From: Archangium lipolyticum
GTDB lineage: Bacteria > Myxococcota > Myxococcia > Myxococcales > Myxococcaceae
NCBI RefSeq assembly: GCF_024623785.1
Contig: NZ_JANKBZ010000001.1
Coordinates: forward strand, 558,001 to 622,000
Direction: 5' to 3'
DNA length: 64,000 nt
Shown here: positions 8,852-19,280 of the stretch, one piece after another
Numbering within the stretch: the stretch's first letter is position 1
How the letters are laid out: each line of letters starts with the position of its first letter
Made by a program: the position numbers and the translations under genes
The notes under the pieces: model-generated
What the model saw: only the letters and a program-made list of their open reading frames with translations
Told to the model about the DNA's origin: nothing
Databases searched by the model: none

Positions 8852-11131
8852 TCAGCCGTAGCGCTTCTTCATGAGGAAGAGGATGGCGTCCTTGGCGCAG
8901 TGCTCGCAGTAGCCGTAGCGCTCGTGCATCGCCTTCAGGGTGCTCTCCACCTGGGACTGCTCGCGCGGGGACAGCGTGCCGCGCTCCTCGGAGAGGTACT
9001 TGAGGATGTTCTCCTTGTTGCGGCGCAGCACCCGCTTGCGCTCCTCGAAGTAGTGGTCGCGCAGGCGGCGGAACATGTCCGGGAAGATGCGCGGGTAGTC
9101 CATCTCCGCGTCCGGATTGTCCAGCTTGTGCGCGCCGATCTGCGAGATGAGCCCGCGGCGGAACTCTCCGGGATCCTCGCCCCGCGGCATGATGATGCCC
9201 TCCATCTCCGCCATGCGCTGCTCGTCGGGGCGCTCCATGGAGCCGGTGATCCGGTTGCGGATCTTCTCGCCCTTCACCCAGTGGCTCACGTTGTAGACGT
9301 AGCGCTCCACCAGCTCGCGGTACTGGCCCTCGGAGACGAGCCCCATGGACTCACGCACCTCCTCGTCCACCCGGTCGAGGTACTCGGCCTCCACCGCGCG
9401 CACGAACTCCTCGTGGTCGTGGTAGCCGTCCACCACCTCCTGCAGGAGGAACTCGTAGACGCTCTTGTCCTTGCAGATGGCCTCGAGCTCCTCGATCACC
9501 GCCAGCGCGTTGAGGCACTTGTAGTCGGGGTGCTGCGCGGCGTTGAAGAGCGCCGTCTTGATCTCCCGGGCACTCGCGCCGCTGCGGCCCTCGTAGTTCG
9601 GGTAGGCGTCGGACTCTTCATAGAGGTCCGTGCGCAGCTTCCGCAGCTCCTTGCCGTGGGACATGCTGAGCCGGTCCGGCGCCACGCCCTCCTCGTAGAG
9701 GTGCATCTTCTCCACCGGCGTCACCTGATCGACGAGCTCCTTCACCTCGGGCGCGTAGCGGTCCGGGATGGGCTTCTTGAGACGCGTGAGCACGGCCCAC
9801 ATGGCGGCCACCTCGGTGGCATGCGGGGCCACGTGCTTGCCCACGGTGGTGGGGGTGATCTGCGCGTCGTAGATCTGCTGCTCCAGCTTGAAGCGGCGCA
9901 GGTACGGCACGCGCACCAGCTCGATGCGGCCCTTGAAGGAGGCGAAGTCCGGCAGCTCCTTGAAGGCGCCCAGGTGCTTCTCGTTGGAGGACGCGATGAG
10001 GACCTCGTCCAGCTGGAGGACGAAGTGCTCGAGCGGCACCTGCGACGTCTCGCTGAAGCCCAGCAGGTACTTGAAGGCCTCCAGCGGGCGCTTGAGCAGA
10101 TCCGAGTACTCGATGATGCCGCGGTTGGCGTGCACCAGCGGGCCATGGGGCTCGAAGAGGGCCACGTTGTGGAGCGCGGGCGGCACGTTGAGCAGCTGCG
10201 CGCGGTCCGCCGTCACCTGCTGGTACATGGCGTCCACGCTCATCTGCGGCTCCACCGTCACCGTGCCCACCTGGTAGCGGCGCGAGATGTAGAAGCGCTC
10301 GACGCGCACGTGGCGCAGCACCTGGAGGTAGTCGCCCTTGTAGTTGGCCAGCAGCGCCGTGTAGATGCTGCGGCACTTGTGGCAGAGCTCTCCGTGCAGC
10401 AGGTAGTCGGAGAGGACGAAGTCGTTGTCGCTCACCTGCCCGTCCCCGTTGGACACGCCCTTCTTCTTCAGCGCGCCCTCGAGCAGACGCTGGCGCTCGG
10501 TGGGCGGGACGACGAAGAGCGGGTGGTCGCGCAGCTCGCAGGGGATGCGCACGTCGATGGACTCGGCGTCCAGATGCGCATAGGTGGACAGGTCGCTGCC
10601 CGTGGCTCCCGGGGCCGCCGGCGTCGCCGCGCGCTCTCCACCGAAACCGATGGAGCCCTTGACGAGCTTCTCCGAGGGGAAGATCCAGCTGATGCGGTAG
10701 AGGGCACCCTCGGGCTGGCGCGAGTAGGCCTCCATGCCAGCCTTGAGCGCGTTGACGAGCGTCGACTTCGCGCTGCCGTTGGGGCCGTGCAGCATGATGA
10801 GCTTGTTGATGCGGCCAGCGCGCGTGAAGTTGCCCAGCAACCGGTAGATGGCGTTCTGGATCTCCTCCTGACCGGCGACGCGGCCGTCCCGGTCACTGGA
10901 GGGGACGTCGAAGACCTTGAAGCGGCGGATCTTCCCGGTGGGATGGGGAACCGTCTCGGTGCCGTAGTGGTCCATCACGTCGCGCAGGTACTGGGCCGCG
11001 TTGCGCGACTGCCCCCGTGGATCGCCCATGAAGAGCGTCAGGTACTCCTCGAAGGAGAGGATGGAGCGATTCTTGACGAAGTCGTCGGACACCTGGGCGC
11101 CGACTTCCTGCAGGTATCGCTTGGCTTCCAC
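8852..11131 (-). CDS. prkA: PrkA-type serine protein kinase
   Basis: A 759-residue cytoplasmic protein of the PrkA/YeaG family: an N-terminal AAA domain with Walker A in MLHGPNGSAKST (near residue 115) and a C-terminal region resembling cAMP-dependent kinases. In enteric bacteria and Bacillus this kinase works in stationary phase, nitrogen starvation or sporulation. It is longer than the usual 630-690 residues; the extra length includes Gly/Ala-rich inserts near residues 175-185 and a CEHC-containing tail (YCEHCAKDAILF). The usual partner genes yeaH/yhbH and spoVR are not adjacent. The ATG at 11131 gives the standard N-terminus. Confidence 0.92.
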   Translation of the reverse strand: MEAKRYLQEVGAQVSDDFVKNRSILSFEEYLTLFMGDPRGQSRNAAQYLRDVMDHYGTETVPHPTGKIRRFKVFDVPSSDRDGRVAGQEEIQNAIYRLLGNFTRAGRINKLIMLHGPNGSAKSTLVNALKAGMEAYSRQPEGALYRISWIFPSEKLVKGSIGFGGERAATPAAPGATGSDLSTYAHLDAESIDVRIPCELRDHPLFVVPPTERQRLLEGALKKKGVSNGDGQVSDNDFVLSDYLLHGELCHKCRSIYTALLANYKGDYLQVLRHVRVERFYISRRYQVGTVTVEPQMSVDAMYQQVTADRAQLLNVPPALHNVALFEPHGPLVHANRGIIEYSDLLKRPLEAFKYLLGFSETSQVPLEHFVLQLDEVLIASSNEKHLGAFKELPDFASFKGRIELVRVPYLRRFKLEQQIYDAQITPTTVGKHVAPHATEVAAMWAVLTRLKKPIPDRYAPEVKELVDQVTPVEKMHLYEEGVAPDRLSMSHGKELRKLRTDLYEESDAYPNYEGRSGASAREIKTALFNAAQHPDYKCLNALAVIEELEAICKDKSVYEFLLQEVVDGYHDHEEFVRAVEAEYLDRVDEEVRESMGLVSEGQYRELVERYVYNVSHWVKGEKIRNRITGSMERPDEQRMAEMEGIIMPRGEDPGEFRRGLISQIGAHKLDNPDAEMDYPRIFPDMFRRLRDHYFEERKRVLRRNKENILKYLSEERGTLSPREQSQVESTLKAMHERYGYCEHCAKDAILFLMKKRYG

Positions 11132-11234
11132 GGGATGACTCCTCTGTGCTGTAGTTCAGGAACCCACTAACCACGCCGGCGGGTGGCCGCCATCATGCGC
11201 GGGGACCCCCGGAACTTTCCCCTCGGGGAGCGGG

Positions 11235-13958
11235 ATGTCCAGGGCTCTTCTTTCCGTTGTGTTGTTGGCAGTGCTCTCCGCCTGCCCGCCTACCTCGACG
11301 ACGCCGTGCGACACGGACGCCGACTGTTCCGGTGGCCGATGCCGCTATGGCGGCTGTGGTCCGGTGTGTTTGGATGACTCCGAATGCGGTGGTGGCCAGG
11401 TGTGCGCCGGAGGGACCTGCGCCCCCCGCCCCGAGTGCACGGTCTCCGCCGACTGCGCCGAGGGCTTCGCCTGCACGGAGGGCCGCTGCCAGTGCGGCTC
11501 GGACGCGGCCTGTGCCACCAACCAGTCCTGCCGCGAGGGCCGGTGTGTGACGCGATCCGCGTGTACCTCGGCGAACGACTGCCCGGCCGGTCAGCGCTGC
11601 GAGCCGACCCAGGGCATCTGTCAGGTGCCCTGCACCCAGGCCACGGACTGCGCGCCCGGCGTGGATCCGCGCGTGGCCTCGCTGCTCTACCTCTGCCGAC
11701 AGGGTGACTGCCTGCGGCAGTGCTTGAACGACCAGCTGTGTGGCGCGGGCTTCATCTGCGAGGCGGGAACGTGCGCCAGGGCCGGCTGCGCCACGAAGGC
11801 CGATTGCCCCTCGGGCCAGTACTGCACCAGCGCCACCGCGGGCCGCTGCACTGAATTCCAGCCGTGTGACTCCAACGCCCAGTGTGGCCCCAACACCGAG
11901 TGCCGGGCCTTCGCCTCGAGCGCCTGCCCTCCGGGCTTCGACTGCACGACGAAGATCTGCCAGGAGCTGCCGCGCTGCCTCGTGGACACGGACTGCTCGG
12001 CCACGGCGTACTGCCGGGACTCGCACTGCCAGCCCTCCACCGCGTGCACGGAGGGCGGCACCTGTGCCCCGGGCCTCACCTGCGTGGCGAGCCGGTGCGT
12101 GCCGGGCGGTTGCCGCGGCCACGCGGACTGTGCGCCGAACGAGGCCTGCACGGATGGCGCCTGCCGCCCCGCGCCCCCGGCGGGCAACATCGTCTCCATC
12201 GCCCTCACCCCCAAGGCGGCCACGCTCGTGGTGGGGGACACCGTTCGGCTCGGGCTGGTGGCCTACACGCTGGACGGCGCCAGCTTCCCCCTGGCACAGG
12301 GCTCCTTCTCGGCGGTGGACGCGGGCGGCGCTCCCAGTAGTGCGGTGACGGTCTCCCCCGAGGGGCTGGTGACGGCCGTGTCCGCCGGGACGGTGCGCGT
12401 GCAGGCGAAGCCCCCGGGCGCGGCGGTGTCGGCCCAGGAGGCCACGCTCACCGTGCTTCCCACGCTGGCCAGCGGCCGGCGCGTCACCGTGGTGGAAGCC
12501 GCCACCCGGCGCCCGCTCGCGGGCGTGGAGGTGCTCGGCTGTGACGCGCCTCCCGCCTCGGGCCCCTGCCCCGCTCCCGTCACGGTGACGACGGACTCGC
12601 AAGGCGTGGCCCTCTTCCCCGGCTTCGCCGGAGCCACCGCCAGCTTCTCCGCCGCCTCGGGCGAGCCGCGAGCGGATGGACTCCCCCGGTACGACCGCGT
12701 CTCCGTGGCCTCCACCCCCGCGCGCGATGTGCTGCTGCCGCTCGGGGACAACCCCGTCCACGGCGCCGCCGGCTTCAACGCGGGCATCAGCTTCAACGAG
12801 GTCCACTCCTCCGGCGAGCTCTCGGTCGGCTTCTCCGTGCTCTCCGTGGGAGATCCCACGACGGTGGATCTCTCCAACCTCTTCGGGGAGTCCTTCCTCG
12901 TCTCCGTCCCCGGCCTCCCCCAGCGCCTCCCCGTCCCCAGCGGCCTCGTGGCCTACGCGTCCCTCGGGCTCGCGGGGAACACGGAGATCAAGCCGCGCTC
13001 GTACGGCCTCGGACAGGCGGGACGCCGCACCGCGGTGGCCTTCGCCGGCAAGCTGCCCCTCGCCCAGGCCACGAGCCTCCGCCCCACGGACCTGCTCGCC
13101 TACAGCGGCGCGATGGACTTCGCCCTCCAGTCCTTCACCTCCATCACCCACCTGCCCTACGCGCCGGACGCGACGGACCTCGATGGGGATGGCCTGTGCT
13201 CGAACACCCAGAGCTGCCAGGGCAGCGAGGACCTCCCGGACTACAACCGCTTCACCGGCATCACCCACCGCCCCCGCCGCGAGCAGCTCCGCCGCACGGA
13301 GGTGGTGCTCCCCAACCTGCCCTCCGGCTTCGATACGGCCGTGATCGCCGCGGTGGAGCTGTCCCCCGAGTCGGGCCTGGTGCCGATGGGGCTCGCCTCG
13401 CGCACGGGTGGAACCGCACAGCCGGATGGGAGCCGGCCCCTCCAGCCGGTGCTGCTGCGCAGTGGCGCGCCTTACGGCGGGGCCGAGGGAGCCTCACCCG
13501 GAGTGTGGGCCTTCGCCACCTCCGCGACCTCGGGAGCCTCCGTCAGCGGCCGTGTCGTCCGCGGGCCCACCCTCCCCACCCGCGTCTCCATGCCCGAGTT
13601 CCTGCCCCTGCCCACCGCCTCCTACACCCCGGCGAGCCGCACCTTCACGCCCTCGGTGGCGAGTTGGAGCGCCCTGGCCGGGAAGGGAGTGGGGCTCGTC
13701 CGGGTGACGCTCACCGGGCCCAGGGGGCGGCACGTGGTGTACCTCGCGTTGGAGGCGAGCGGAGGGGCGCTCCGGATACCGGACTCGCCCACGGGGGCGG
13801 ACACCGACCCGGCGGGTCAGACCGGGGTGGGCCTGGAAGTGGCGGCGCTGCGGCTGTCCGAGGGGCGCTCGGCCGGGGACCTGCTGGACGCGCCCGGGGT
13901 GAACCTGTTGCAGCTTCCCCTGGCGCTGGATGGCTACTCTCGCTCGCGACCCCCGTGA
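11235..13958 (+). CDS. Cys-rich repeat lipoprotein with Ig-like domain
   Basis: A 907-residue protein. A signal peptide ends in the lipobox LAVLSAC (residues 11-17). Residues about 25-310 hold roughly ten Cys-rich modules built on CxxxxDC...G..C patterns (for example TPCDTDADCSGGRC), typical of myxobacterial Dickkopf-like surface repeats, likely disulfide-bonded. A Big2-type Ig-like domain follows (SIALTPKAATLVVGDTVRL). The ~450-residue C-terminal part is beta-rich with no family I recognise. The chain is probably on the cell surface. The GGGAG before the start supports the ATG at 11235. It lies divergent from prkA. Adhesion or sensing are possible roles, not shown. Confidence 0.85.
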   Translation: MSRALLSVVLLAVLSACPPTSTTPCDTDADCSGGRCRYGGCGPVCLDDSECGGGQVCAGGTCAPRPECTVSADCAEGFACTEGRCQCGSDAACATNQSCREGRCVTRSACTSANDCPAGQRCEPTQGICQVPCTQATDCAPGVDPRVASLLYLCRQGDCLRQCLNDQLCGAGFICEAGTCARAGCATKADCPSGQYCTSATAGRCTEFQPCDSNAQCGPNTECRAFASSACPPGFDCTTKICQELPRCLVDTDCSATAYCRDSHCQPSTACTEGGTCAPGLTCVASRCVPGGCRGHADCAPNEACTDGACRPAPPAGNIVSIALTPKAATLVVGDTVRLGLVAYTLDGASFPLAQGSFSAVDAGGAPSSAVTVSPEGLVTAVSAGTVRVQAKPPGAAVSAQEATLTVLPTLASGRRVTVVEAATRRPLAGVEVLGCDAPPASGPCPAPVTVTTDSQGVALFPGFAGATASFSAASGEPRADGLPRYDRVSVASTPARDVLLPLGDNPVHGAAGFNAGISFNEVHSSGELSVGFSVLSVGDPTTVDLSNLFGESFLVSVPGLPQRLPVPSGLVAYASLGLAGNTEIKPRSYGLGQAGRRTAVAFAGKLPLAQATSLRPTDLLAYSGAMDFALQSFTSITHLPYAPDATDLDGDGLCSNTQSCQGSEDLPDYNRFTGITHRPRREQLRRTEVVLPNLPSGFDTAVIAAVELSPESGLVPMGLASRTGGTAQPDGSRPLQPVLLRSGAPYGGAEGASPGVWAFATSATSGASVSGRVVRGPTLPTRVSMPEFLPLPTASYTPASRTFTPSVASWSALAGKGVGLVRVTLTGPRGRHVVYLALEASGGALRIPDSPTGADTDPAGQTGVGLEVAALRLSEGRSAGDLLDAPGVNLLQLPLALDGYSRSRPP

Positions 13959-14037
13959 AGTTGAACTAACCTGCCGGGTTCATGGCCGAGGCGAGCCCCA
14001 GCCGCCTCGAGCCCCCCTTCTTCGGAGTCCACGCGCG

Positions 14038-15555
14038 ATGCACAAGGATCCCATCATCGGCATCGACCTCGGCACGACCAACTCGTGTGCCGCGATCGTC
14101 GAGGACGGTGGGAACGTGAAGCTCATCCCCTACAAGGGGGGCGAGTACACCATCCCCTCGATCTTCGCGATCGACGACAAGGGCAACGAGCTGATCGGCT
14201 ACGAGGCCAAGCGCCAGTGGCAGCTCAATCCGAAGAACACCATCTACGGCTCCAAGCGCCTGGTCGGCCGGCCCTTCAAGAGCGACGTCGTCGAGGCGAT
14301 GAAGAAGGTCGTGGCGTACTCGGTGCGCCCCGGCAAGAAGAGCGACGTCGTCCTGGACGTGGGCAAGAAGGAGTTCTCGCTCCAGGAGATCAGCGCCAAG
14401 ATCCTCAACAAGATCCGCGACGTCGCCGCCAACTACCTGAAGACGCCCATCAAGCGCGCCGTGGTGACGGTGCCGGCGTACTTCAACGACCGGCAGCGCC
14501 AGACGGTGAAGGAGGCGGGCAAGCTCATCGACCTGGAAGTGGTGCGCATCATCAACGAGCCCACCGCGGCCTCGTTGGCCTATGGCGCTGGCAAGGGCAT
14601 CAACAAGAAGGTGCTCGTCTACGACCTGGGCGGCGGCACCTTCGACGTCTCCATCATCGCCATCCGCGACCGCGTCTTCGAGGTGAAGGCCACTGGCGGT
14701 GACATCTTCCTGGGCGGCATCGACTTCGACAACGCCATCATCCACCACGTCCTCAAGGACTTCGCGTCGAAGACGGGCATCGACCTGGCCACGGATCCCG
14801 TGGCCATGCAACGCATCAAGGATCTCGCCGAGCGCACGAAGATCGATCTGTCGGCGCGCGATGACGTGCAGTTCAACATCCCCTTCATCACGATGACCTC
14901 GCAGGGCCAGCCCCTGAACATCGAGATGAAGTTCACGCGCAAGCTGCTGGAACAGCTGACGAACCACCTGGTGGATCGGACGCTGCAGATGGTGGCGCGG
15001 GTGCTGGTGGACTCGGGGCTGAGCACCAAGGACATCGACGAGGTGCTGCTGGTGGGCGGGCAGACGCGCATGCCCGTCGTGCAGGACCGGCTGACGAAGT
15101 TCTTCGGCAAGACGCCGAGCAAGGGTGTGCACCCGGACGAGGCGGTGGCGGTCGGCGCGGCGCTGTACGCCAAGTCGCTCGAGGACAACTCGAGCCTGCG
15201 GCTGCAACTGCTGGACGTGATTCCGATGGCGATCGGCCTGGAGCGCGCGGGCGGAGGGTTCCACACGGTGTTCCCGCGCAACGCGCCGATTCCCAATGCC
15301 AAGCAGCTGGTGGCGACGACGAGCATCGACAACCAGACCGAGCTGGCCATGCGCATCTTCCAGGGCGACCACGAGCAGGTGGTGAAGAACGATCTGCTGG
15401 GCGAGTTCACGTTCTCGGGGATCCGCCCGGCCCGGGCGGGTACGGTGCAGGTGGAGATCACCTTCGACGTGAACGTGGAAGGCATCCTCACCATGCGCGC
15501 GAGGGATCCCGCCACCGGCCGGGAGATGAAGACCACGGTCCGGGTATCGGGCTGA
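14038..15555 (+). CDS. Hsp70/DnaK-family chaperone lacking the C-terminal lid
   Basis: A 505-residue cytoplasmic Hsp70. The ATPase domain has phosphate-1 (GIDLGTTNSCAAIV), DLGGGTFDVS and the adenosine motif (VLLVGGQTRMPVVQ). The beta-sandwich substrate domain is present (DVIPMAIGLERAGGG, LQ-type NQTELAMRIFQGDHE). The protein stops after this domain (TVRVSG), so the ~130-residue helical lid and EEVD-like tail of DnaK (about 638 residues) are missing. The stop is followed by an intergenic repeat and there is no frameshift sign. The ATG at 14038 begins the canonical N-terminus, preceded by a GGAG. No dnaJ or grpE is adjacent. Probably a specialised Hsp70 paralogue. Confidence 0.94.
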   Translation: MHKDPIIGIDLGTTNSCAAIVEDGGNVKLIPYKGGEYTIPSIFAIDDKGNELIGYEAKRQWQLNPKNTIYGSKRLVGRPFKSDVVEAMKKVVAYSVRPGKKSDVVLDVGKKEFSLQEISAKILNKIRDVAANYLKTPIKRAVVTVPAYFNDRQRQTVKEAGKLIDLEVVRIINEPTAASLAYGAGKGINKKVLVYDLGGGTFDVSIIAIRDRVFEVKATGGDIFLGGIDFDNAIIHHVLKDFASKTGIDLATDPVAMQRIKDLAERTKIDLSARDDVQFNIPFITMTSQGQPLNIEMKFTRKLLEQLTNHLVDRTLQMVARVLVDSGLSTKDIDEVLLVGGQTRMPVVQDRLTKFFGKTPSKGVHPDEAVAVGAALYAKSLEDNSSLRLQLLDVIPMAIGLERAGGGFHTVFPRNAPIPNAKQLVATTSIDNQTELAMRIFQGDHEQVVKNDLLGEFTFSGIRPARAGTVQVEITFDVNVEGILTMRARDPATGREMKTTVRVSG

Positions 15556-15586
15556 GAGCGTCACAATGACCGCTGCCCGTGGATGT

Positions 15587-15621
15587 CCCCTCTCCCTCTG
15601 GGAGAGGGCTAGGGTGAGGGT
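15587..15621. repeat. Intergenic palindromic repeat, copy 2
   Basis: Same 9-bp inverted core as copy 1, with the asymmetric GGGTGAGGG tail on the right. It lies between the convergent Hsp70 and DUF559 genes and is inverted relative to copy 3 on the other side of the DUF559 gene. Confidence 0.85.
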
Positions 15622-15998
15622 CTACCCTCCTCCTCCATGAGCACCGTGTAGATGCGCACCAACACGGCCTCGGTCTCGAAGAGCAGGTCCCTGTTCCCGA
15701 AGCGCAGCACCCTCACGCCCTGCTCCGCGAGAAACCGCGAGCGCGCGGCATCGCGCGAGACGTTGGCGGGTAGCGCGTGCTGGTCGCCGTCGAGCTCGAT
15801 GCCCAGGGAGCGCTCCGAGCAGAAGAAGTCGAGGATGTAGGGACCGAACTGATGCTGCCGCCGGAACTTGAATCCGGCCAACTGCCGGGCGCGCAGCAGC
15901 TTCCAGAGGATTGCCTCGGCATCCGTGGAGGAGCGGCGCAGATCGCGGCATCGCTCCAGTAGACCCACGATGACGGTATCACCTCGATAGTCAGGCAC
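15609..15998 (-). CDS. DUF559 endonuclease-like protein
   Basis: A 129-residue protein of the DUF559 group, which has a Vsr/PD-(D/E)XK-type nuclease fold. Conserved features are [20 protein letters not shown], the acidic patch [18 protein letters not shown] (with IELDGDQH as the likely catalytic motif) and [10 protein letters not shown]. Family members are widespread and mobile, without a settled function. The gene is bracketed by inverted copies of the palindromic repeat: one overlaps its 3' end (15587-15621), the other lies 48 bases upstream (16046-16081). The start codon at 15998 is an ATG with no strong Shine-Dalgarno motif. It lies between the Hsp70 gene and clpX. Confidence 0.85.
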   Translation of the reverse strand: MPDYRGDTVIVGLLERCRDLRRSSTDAEAILWKLLRARQLAGFKFRRQHQFGPYILDFFCSERSLGIELDGDQHALPANVSRDAARSRFLAEQGVRVLRFGNRDLLFETEAVLVRIYTVLMEEEGRPSP

Positions 15999-16045
15999 TG
16001 CCTTGTACCCCCCTCTCCACGAAGGCCAGCGGCTCGGGACAGTAG

Positions 16046-16081
16046 ACCCTCACCCCAGCCCTCTCCCAGAGGGAGAGGGGG
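16046..16081. repeat. Intergenic palindromic repeat, copy 3
   Basis: Same CCCTCTCCC/GGGAGAGGG core with the CCCTCACCC tail at left, so inverted relative to copy 2. It ends 10 bases before the stop codon position of clpX and may form its terminator hairpin. Confidence 0.85.
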
Positions 16082-16090
16082 CATACACGG

Positions 16091-17368
<1,278 letters not shown>

Positions 17369-17520
17369 TGCCGCCTCCAGGTTCACCGACCCCGGTTCCC
17401 CGGAGCCTACTAGCCGACACCACCACACCCAAGCCGTTTGGCTGCCCACGTCTCGAACAGCCGTCCGCCAAAATATAGGCTCCGGCTGCACGCGCAGGAA
17501 GCCCATCTCGGATATGTCGC

Positions 17521-17542
17521 CCGGCGGGCTGTGTACCGCCGG
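17521..17542. terminator. GC hairpin after the 17.6-kb gene
   Basis: CCGGCGG and CCGCCGG form a perfect 7-bp stem with an 8-base loop, 28 bases past the stop at 17570. No T-run follows, so termination is only likely. Confidence 0.4.
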
Positions 17543-17569
17543 ACGGGGTCAGCGTTCAGTAACACCCGT

Positions 17570-18217
17570 TCAGGCGTCATTCACGCCCGAAGCGATCTCC
17601 TCCAGATCCTCGGCCAGGGCGCTCGCCCGCTCAGCGATGGCGTGGGGCACCCGGCGGCACCCGGATACCTCGGCGGCCAGCTTCCGGGCCATCTGCGCCA
17701 GCTTCCTCACCTGGAAGCTCTCCGGGGGGGGCTCGGGGGGCGGCTTCGGGAAGCGCTCCACGAACTCCTTCTTCAGCTCGTTGGGCGGCTTCTCCGCGTT
17801 CCAGATACTGTCTCGCAGTGAACGGTACTCCTGGGGAGACAGCTGGCCACGCTCCTCCGCGTCCGCCAGGACCTCGATGACCTCGAAGGGGGGCGCCTTC
17901 TGGGGGAAGTCCGGCTGGGACACCTCCTCGGCGGGCTCGTTGCGAGCCAGGAAGCTGAAGGAGCGCGTGAGCTTCAGGGCCGTCTGCTTCTTGATGTGCA
18001 GCTCCTTGAGGCAGTAGGCCTCGAAGGAGGCGTAACCCCAGGGCTCCCAGAGGTTCTCGTCCCTCACCTGCACGAGCAGCTTGCCCAGCTCGGCCCAGGT
18101 GGACTTGAAGCGCTTGGCCGCCACCAGCACGGTGTGGCGGAAGGTGCCCGGGGGCACGGACGCGGCCTTCTTCTCGATGTCGGCTTCAGCTGCGGTCAGC
18201 ATGCTCCCCGTATCCAT
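17570..18217 (-). CDS. Conserved-looking hypothetical protein
   Basis: A 215-residue soluble, charged protein that I do not recognise. It is mainly helical, with an aromatic-rich stretch ENLWEPWGYASFEAYCLKEL (residues about 54-73), a Pro-rich stretch near 158-166 (PKPPPEPPPES) and a helical C-terminus. The pattern of W-x-x-x-G-Y-x-S-F-x-x-Y looks like DNA-binding or sporulation-associated proteins of actinobacteria and myxobacteria, but this is only a resemblance. Starts at 18217 or 18202 are possible. It follows the AgmX-like gene on the same strand, separated by a terminator. Confidence 0.75.
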   Translation of the reverse strand: MDTGSMLTAAEADIEKKAASVPPGTFRHTVLVAAKRFKSTWAELGKLLVQVRDENLWEPWGYASFEAYCLKELHIKKQTALKLTRSFSFLARNEPAEEVSQPDFPQKAPPFEVIEVLADAEERGQLSPQEYRSLRDSIWNAEKPPNELKKEFVERFPKPPPEPPPESFQVRKLAQMARKLAAEVSGCRRVPHAIAERASALAEDLEEIASGVNDA

Positions 18218-18235
18218 CAGGAAAACCGGGGGGGC

Positions 18236-18264
18236 AAAAAAGCGGCCCGCTGCCTCCTGGCCGC
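18236..18264 (-). terminator. Intrinsic terminator of the AgmX-like gene
   Basis: On the minus strand GCGGCC and GGCCGC pair (6 bp, 11-base loop) and are followed directly by six T residues, seven bases past the stop at 18271. This is the clearest classical intrinsic terminator in the window. Confidence 0.7.
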
Positions 18265-18270
18265 GTCCTC

Positions 18271-19215
18271 CTACTTTTTACCGATGGTGAACGCGAGGTT
18301 CACCGTGGCCCGCTCGCCCGGGTAGGGCTTGAAGGGCCACTTCTTCAGCTCGCCGAAGAGGCAGTCGAAGAGCGGGCCCTTCTTGAGCTGCGGGTGGTCC
18401 ACCCACAGCTGCGCCACGTGGCCGTCGTTGCCGATGGTGAACTCGAGCGGAACCTTGGCGGAGAAGCCCGGACGGCGCTCGGCCTCCTCCTTGAAGCACT
18501 TGAAGAGCGACGACTGGTACTGCTTCACCACCCGGTTGATGGAGGCCATGTCGTAGTTGACCTCGGTCGACAGGCCGTCCGCGTCCGTGGTGACCCTGCC
18601 CGTCGGGCGCCCACCCGGGGAGCGGCCCGGCTTCGACACCTGCGAGGCCGACGCCACCTTCTCCGGCTTGCCGGGCTTCTCCGCCGTCGTGTCGGAGGGC
18701 TTGCCCTCGGGGGGCTTGTTGGCCACCGGTGGCCGCTTCGGCTCGCCCGGGTACTCGAACAGCTCCTCGGGCACGGAGCGCTTCGCCAGGGTGATGACGG
18801 GCGGATCCACCTTGATCTCCAGCTCGCGATCGACACCCGGCAGGTACACGGATGCGTAGCGCGAGATGTGCCACGCCCCCAGGCCCAGTCCGCCGAGCAC
18901 CAGCGCCGCCACGCTCCCCACCATGATCCGCTGGCTCCTGCGCCGGGCGTGCGCGGCCCTCGCCTCCGCCTCCACCTTCAGCTTCACCGCCGCCTTCGAC
19001 ACGTGCAGCTGGAAGGCGTCCAGCTCCTCGAGCTTGCGGAAGCCGCTCGGGCCCGAGGCGGAAACCTCCGTCTTCCCCGTCAGCTCCCCCGTATACAGCT
19101 TCTCCACCACCTGGTGGCCGGACAGGGGGCCAAGGACGAGGTCGCCCTGACGATAAAGCCATTGGGAATCGAGCTGTGCCCGCTCGAGGTCATGCAGATC
19201 TTGTGCGGCCGACAT
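18271..19215 (-). CDS. AgmX/PglI-type C-terminal domain protein with GYF-like N-terminus
   Basis: A 314-residue membrane protein. Residues about 15-60 resemble a GYF_2-type domain (W..GDLVLGPLSGHQVVEKL); a single transmembrane helix lies near 105-125 (MVGSVAALVLGGLGLGAW). A Pro/Lys-rich periplasmic linker leads to a TonB-like C-terminal domain (PLEFTIGNDGHVAQLWV ... LKKWPFKPY) of the AgmX/PglI family, named after gliding-motility proteins of Myxococcus. The protein is therefore oriented with the GYF-like part in the cytoplasm. The ATG at 19215 is preferred over an upstream start because it begins the recognisable domain. It is divergent from truA with a 65-base gap. Confidence 0.83.
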   Translation of the reverse strand: MSAAQDLHDLERAQLDSQWLYRQGDLVLGPLSGHQVVEKLYTGELTGKTEVSASGPSGFRKLEELDAFQLHVSKAAVKLKVEAEARAAHARRRSQRIMVGSVAALVLGGLGLGAWHISRYASVYLPGVDRELEIKVDPPVITLAKRSVPEELFEYPGEPKRPPVANKPPEGKPSDTTAEKPGKPEKVASASQVSKPGRSPGGRPTGRVTTDADGLSTEVNYDMASINRVVKQYQSSLFKCFKEEAERRPGFSAKVPLEFTIGNDGHVAQLWVDHPQLKKGPLFDCLFGELKKWPFKPYPGERATVNLAFTIGKK

Positions 19216-19280
19216 GGGCCGGGAAGTATCCCAGGCCCCACGGGCCTCCACAACGCCCCTCACACCACACCCCACGCTCC

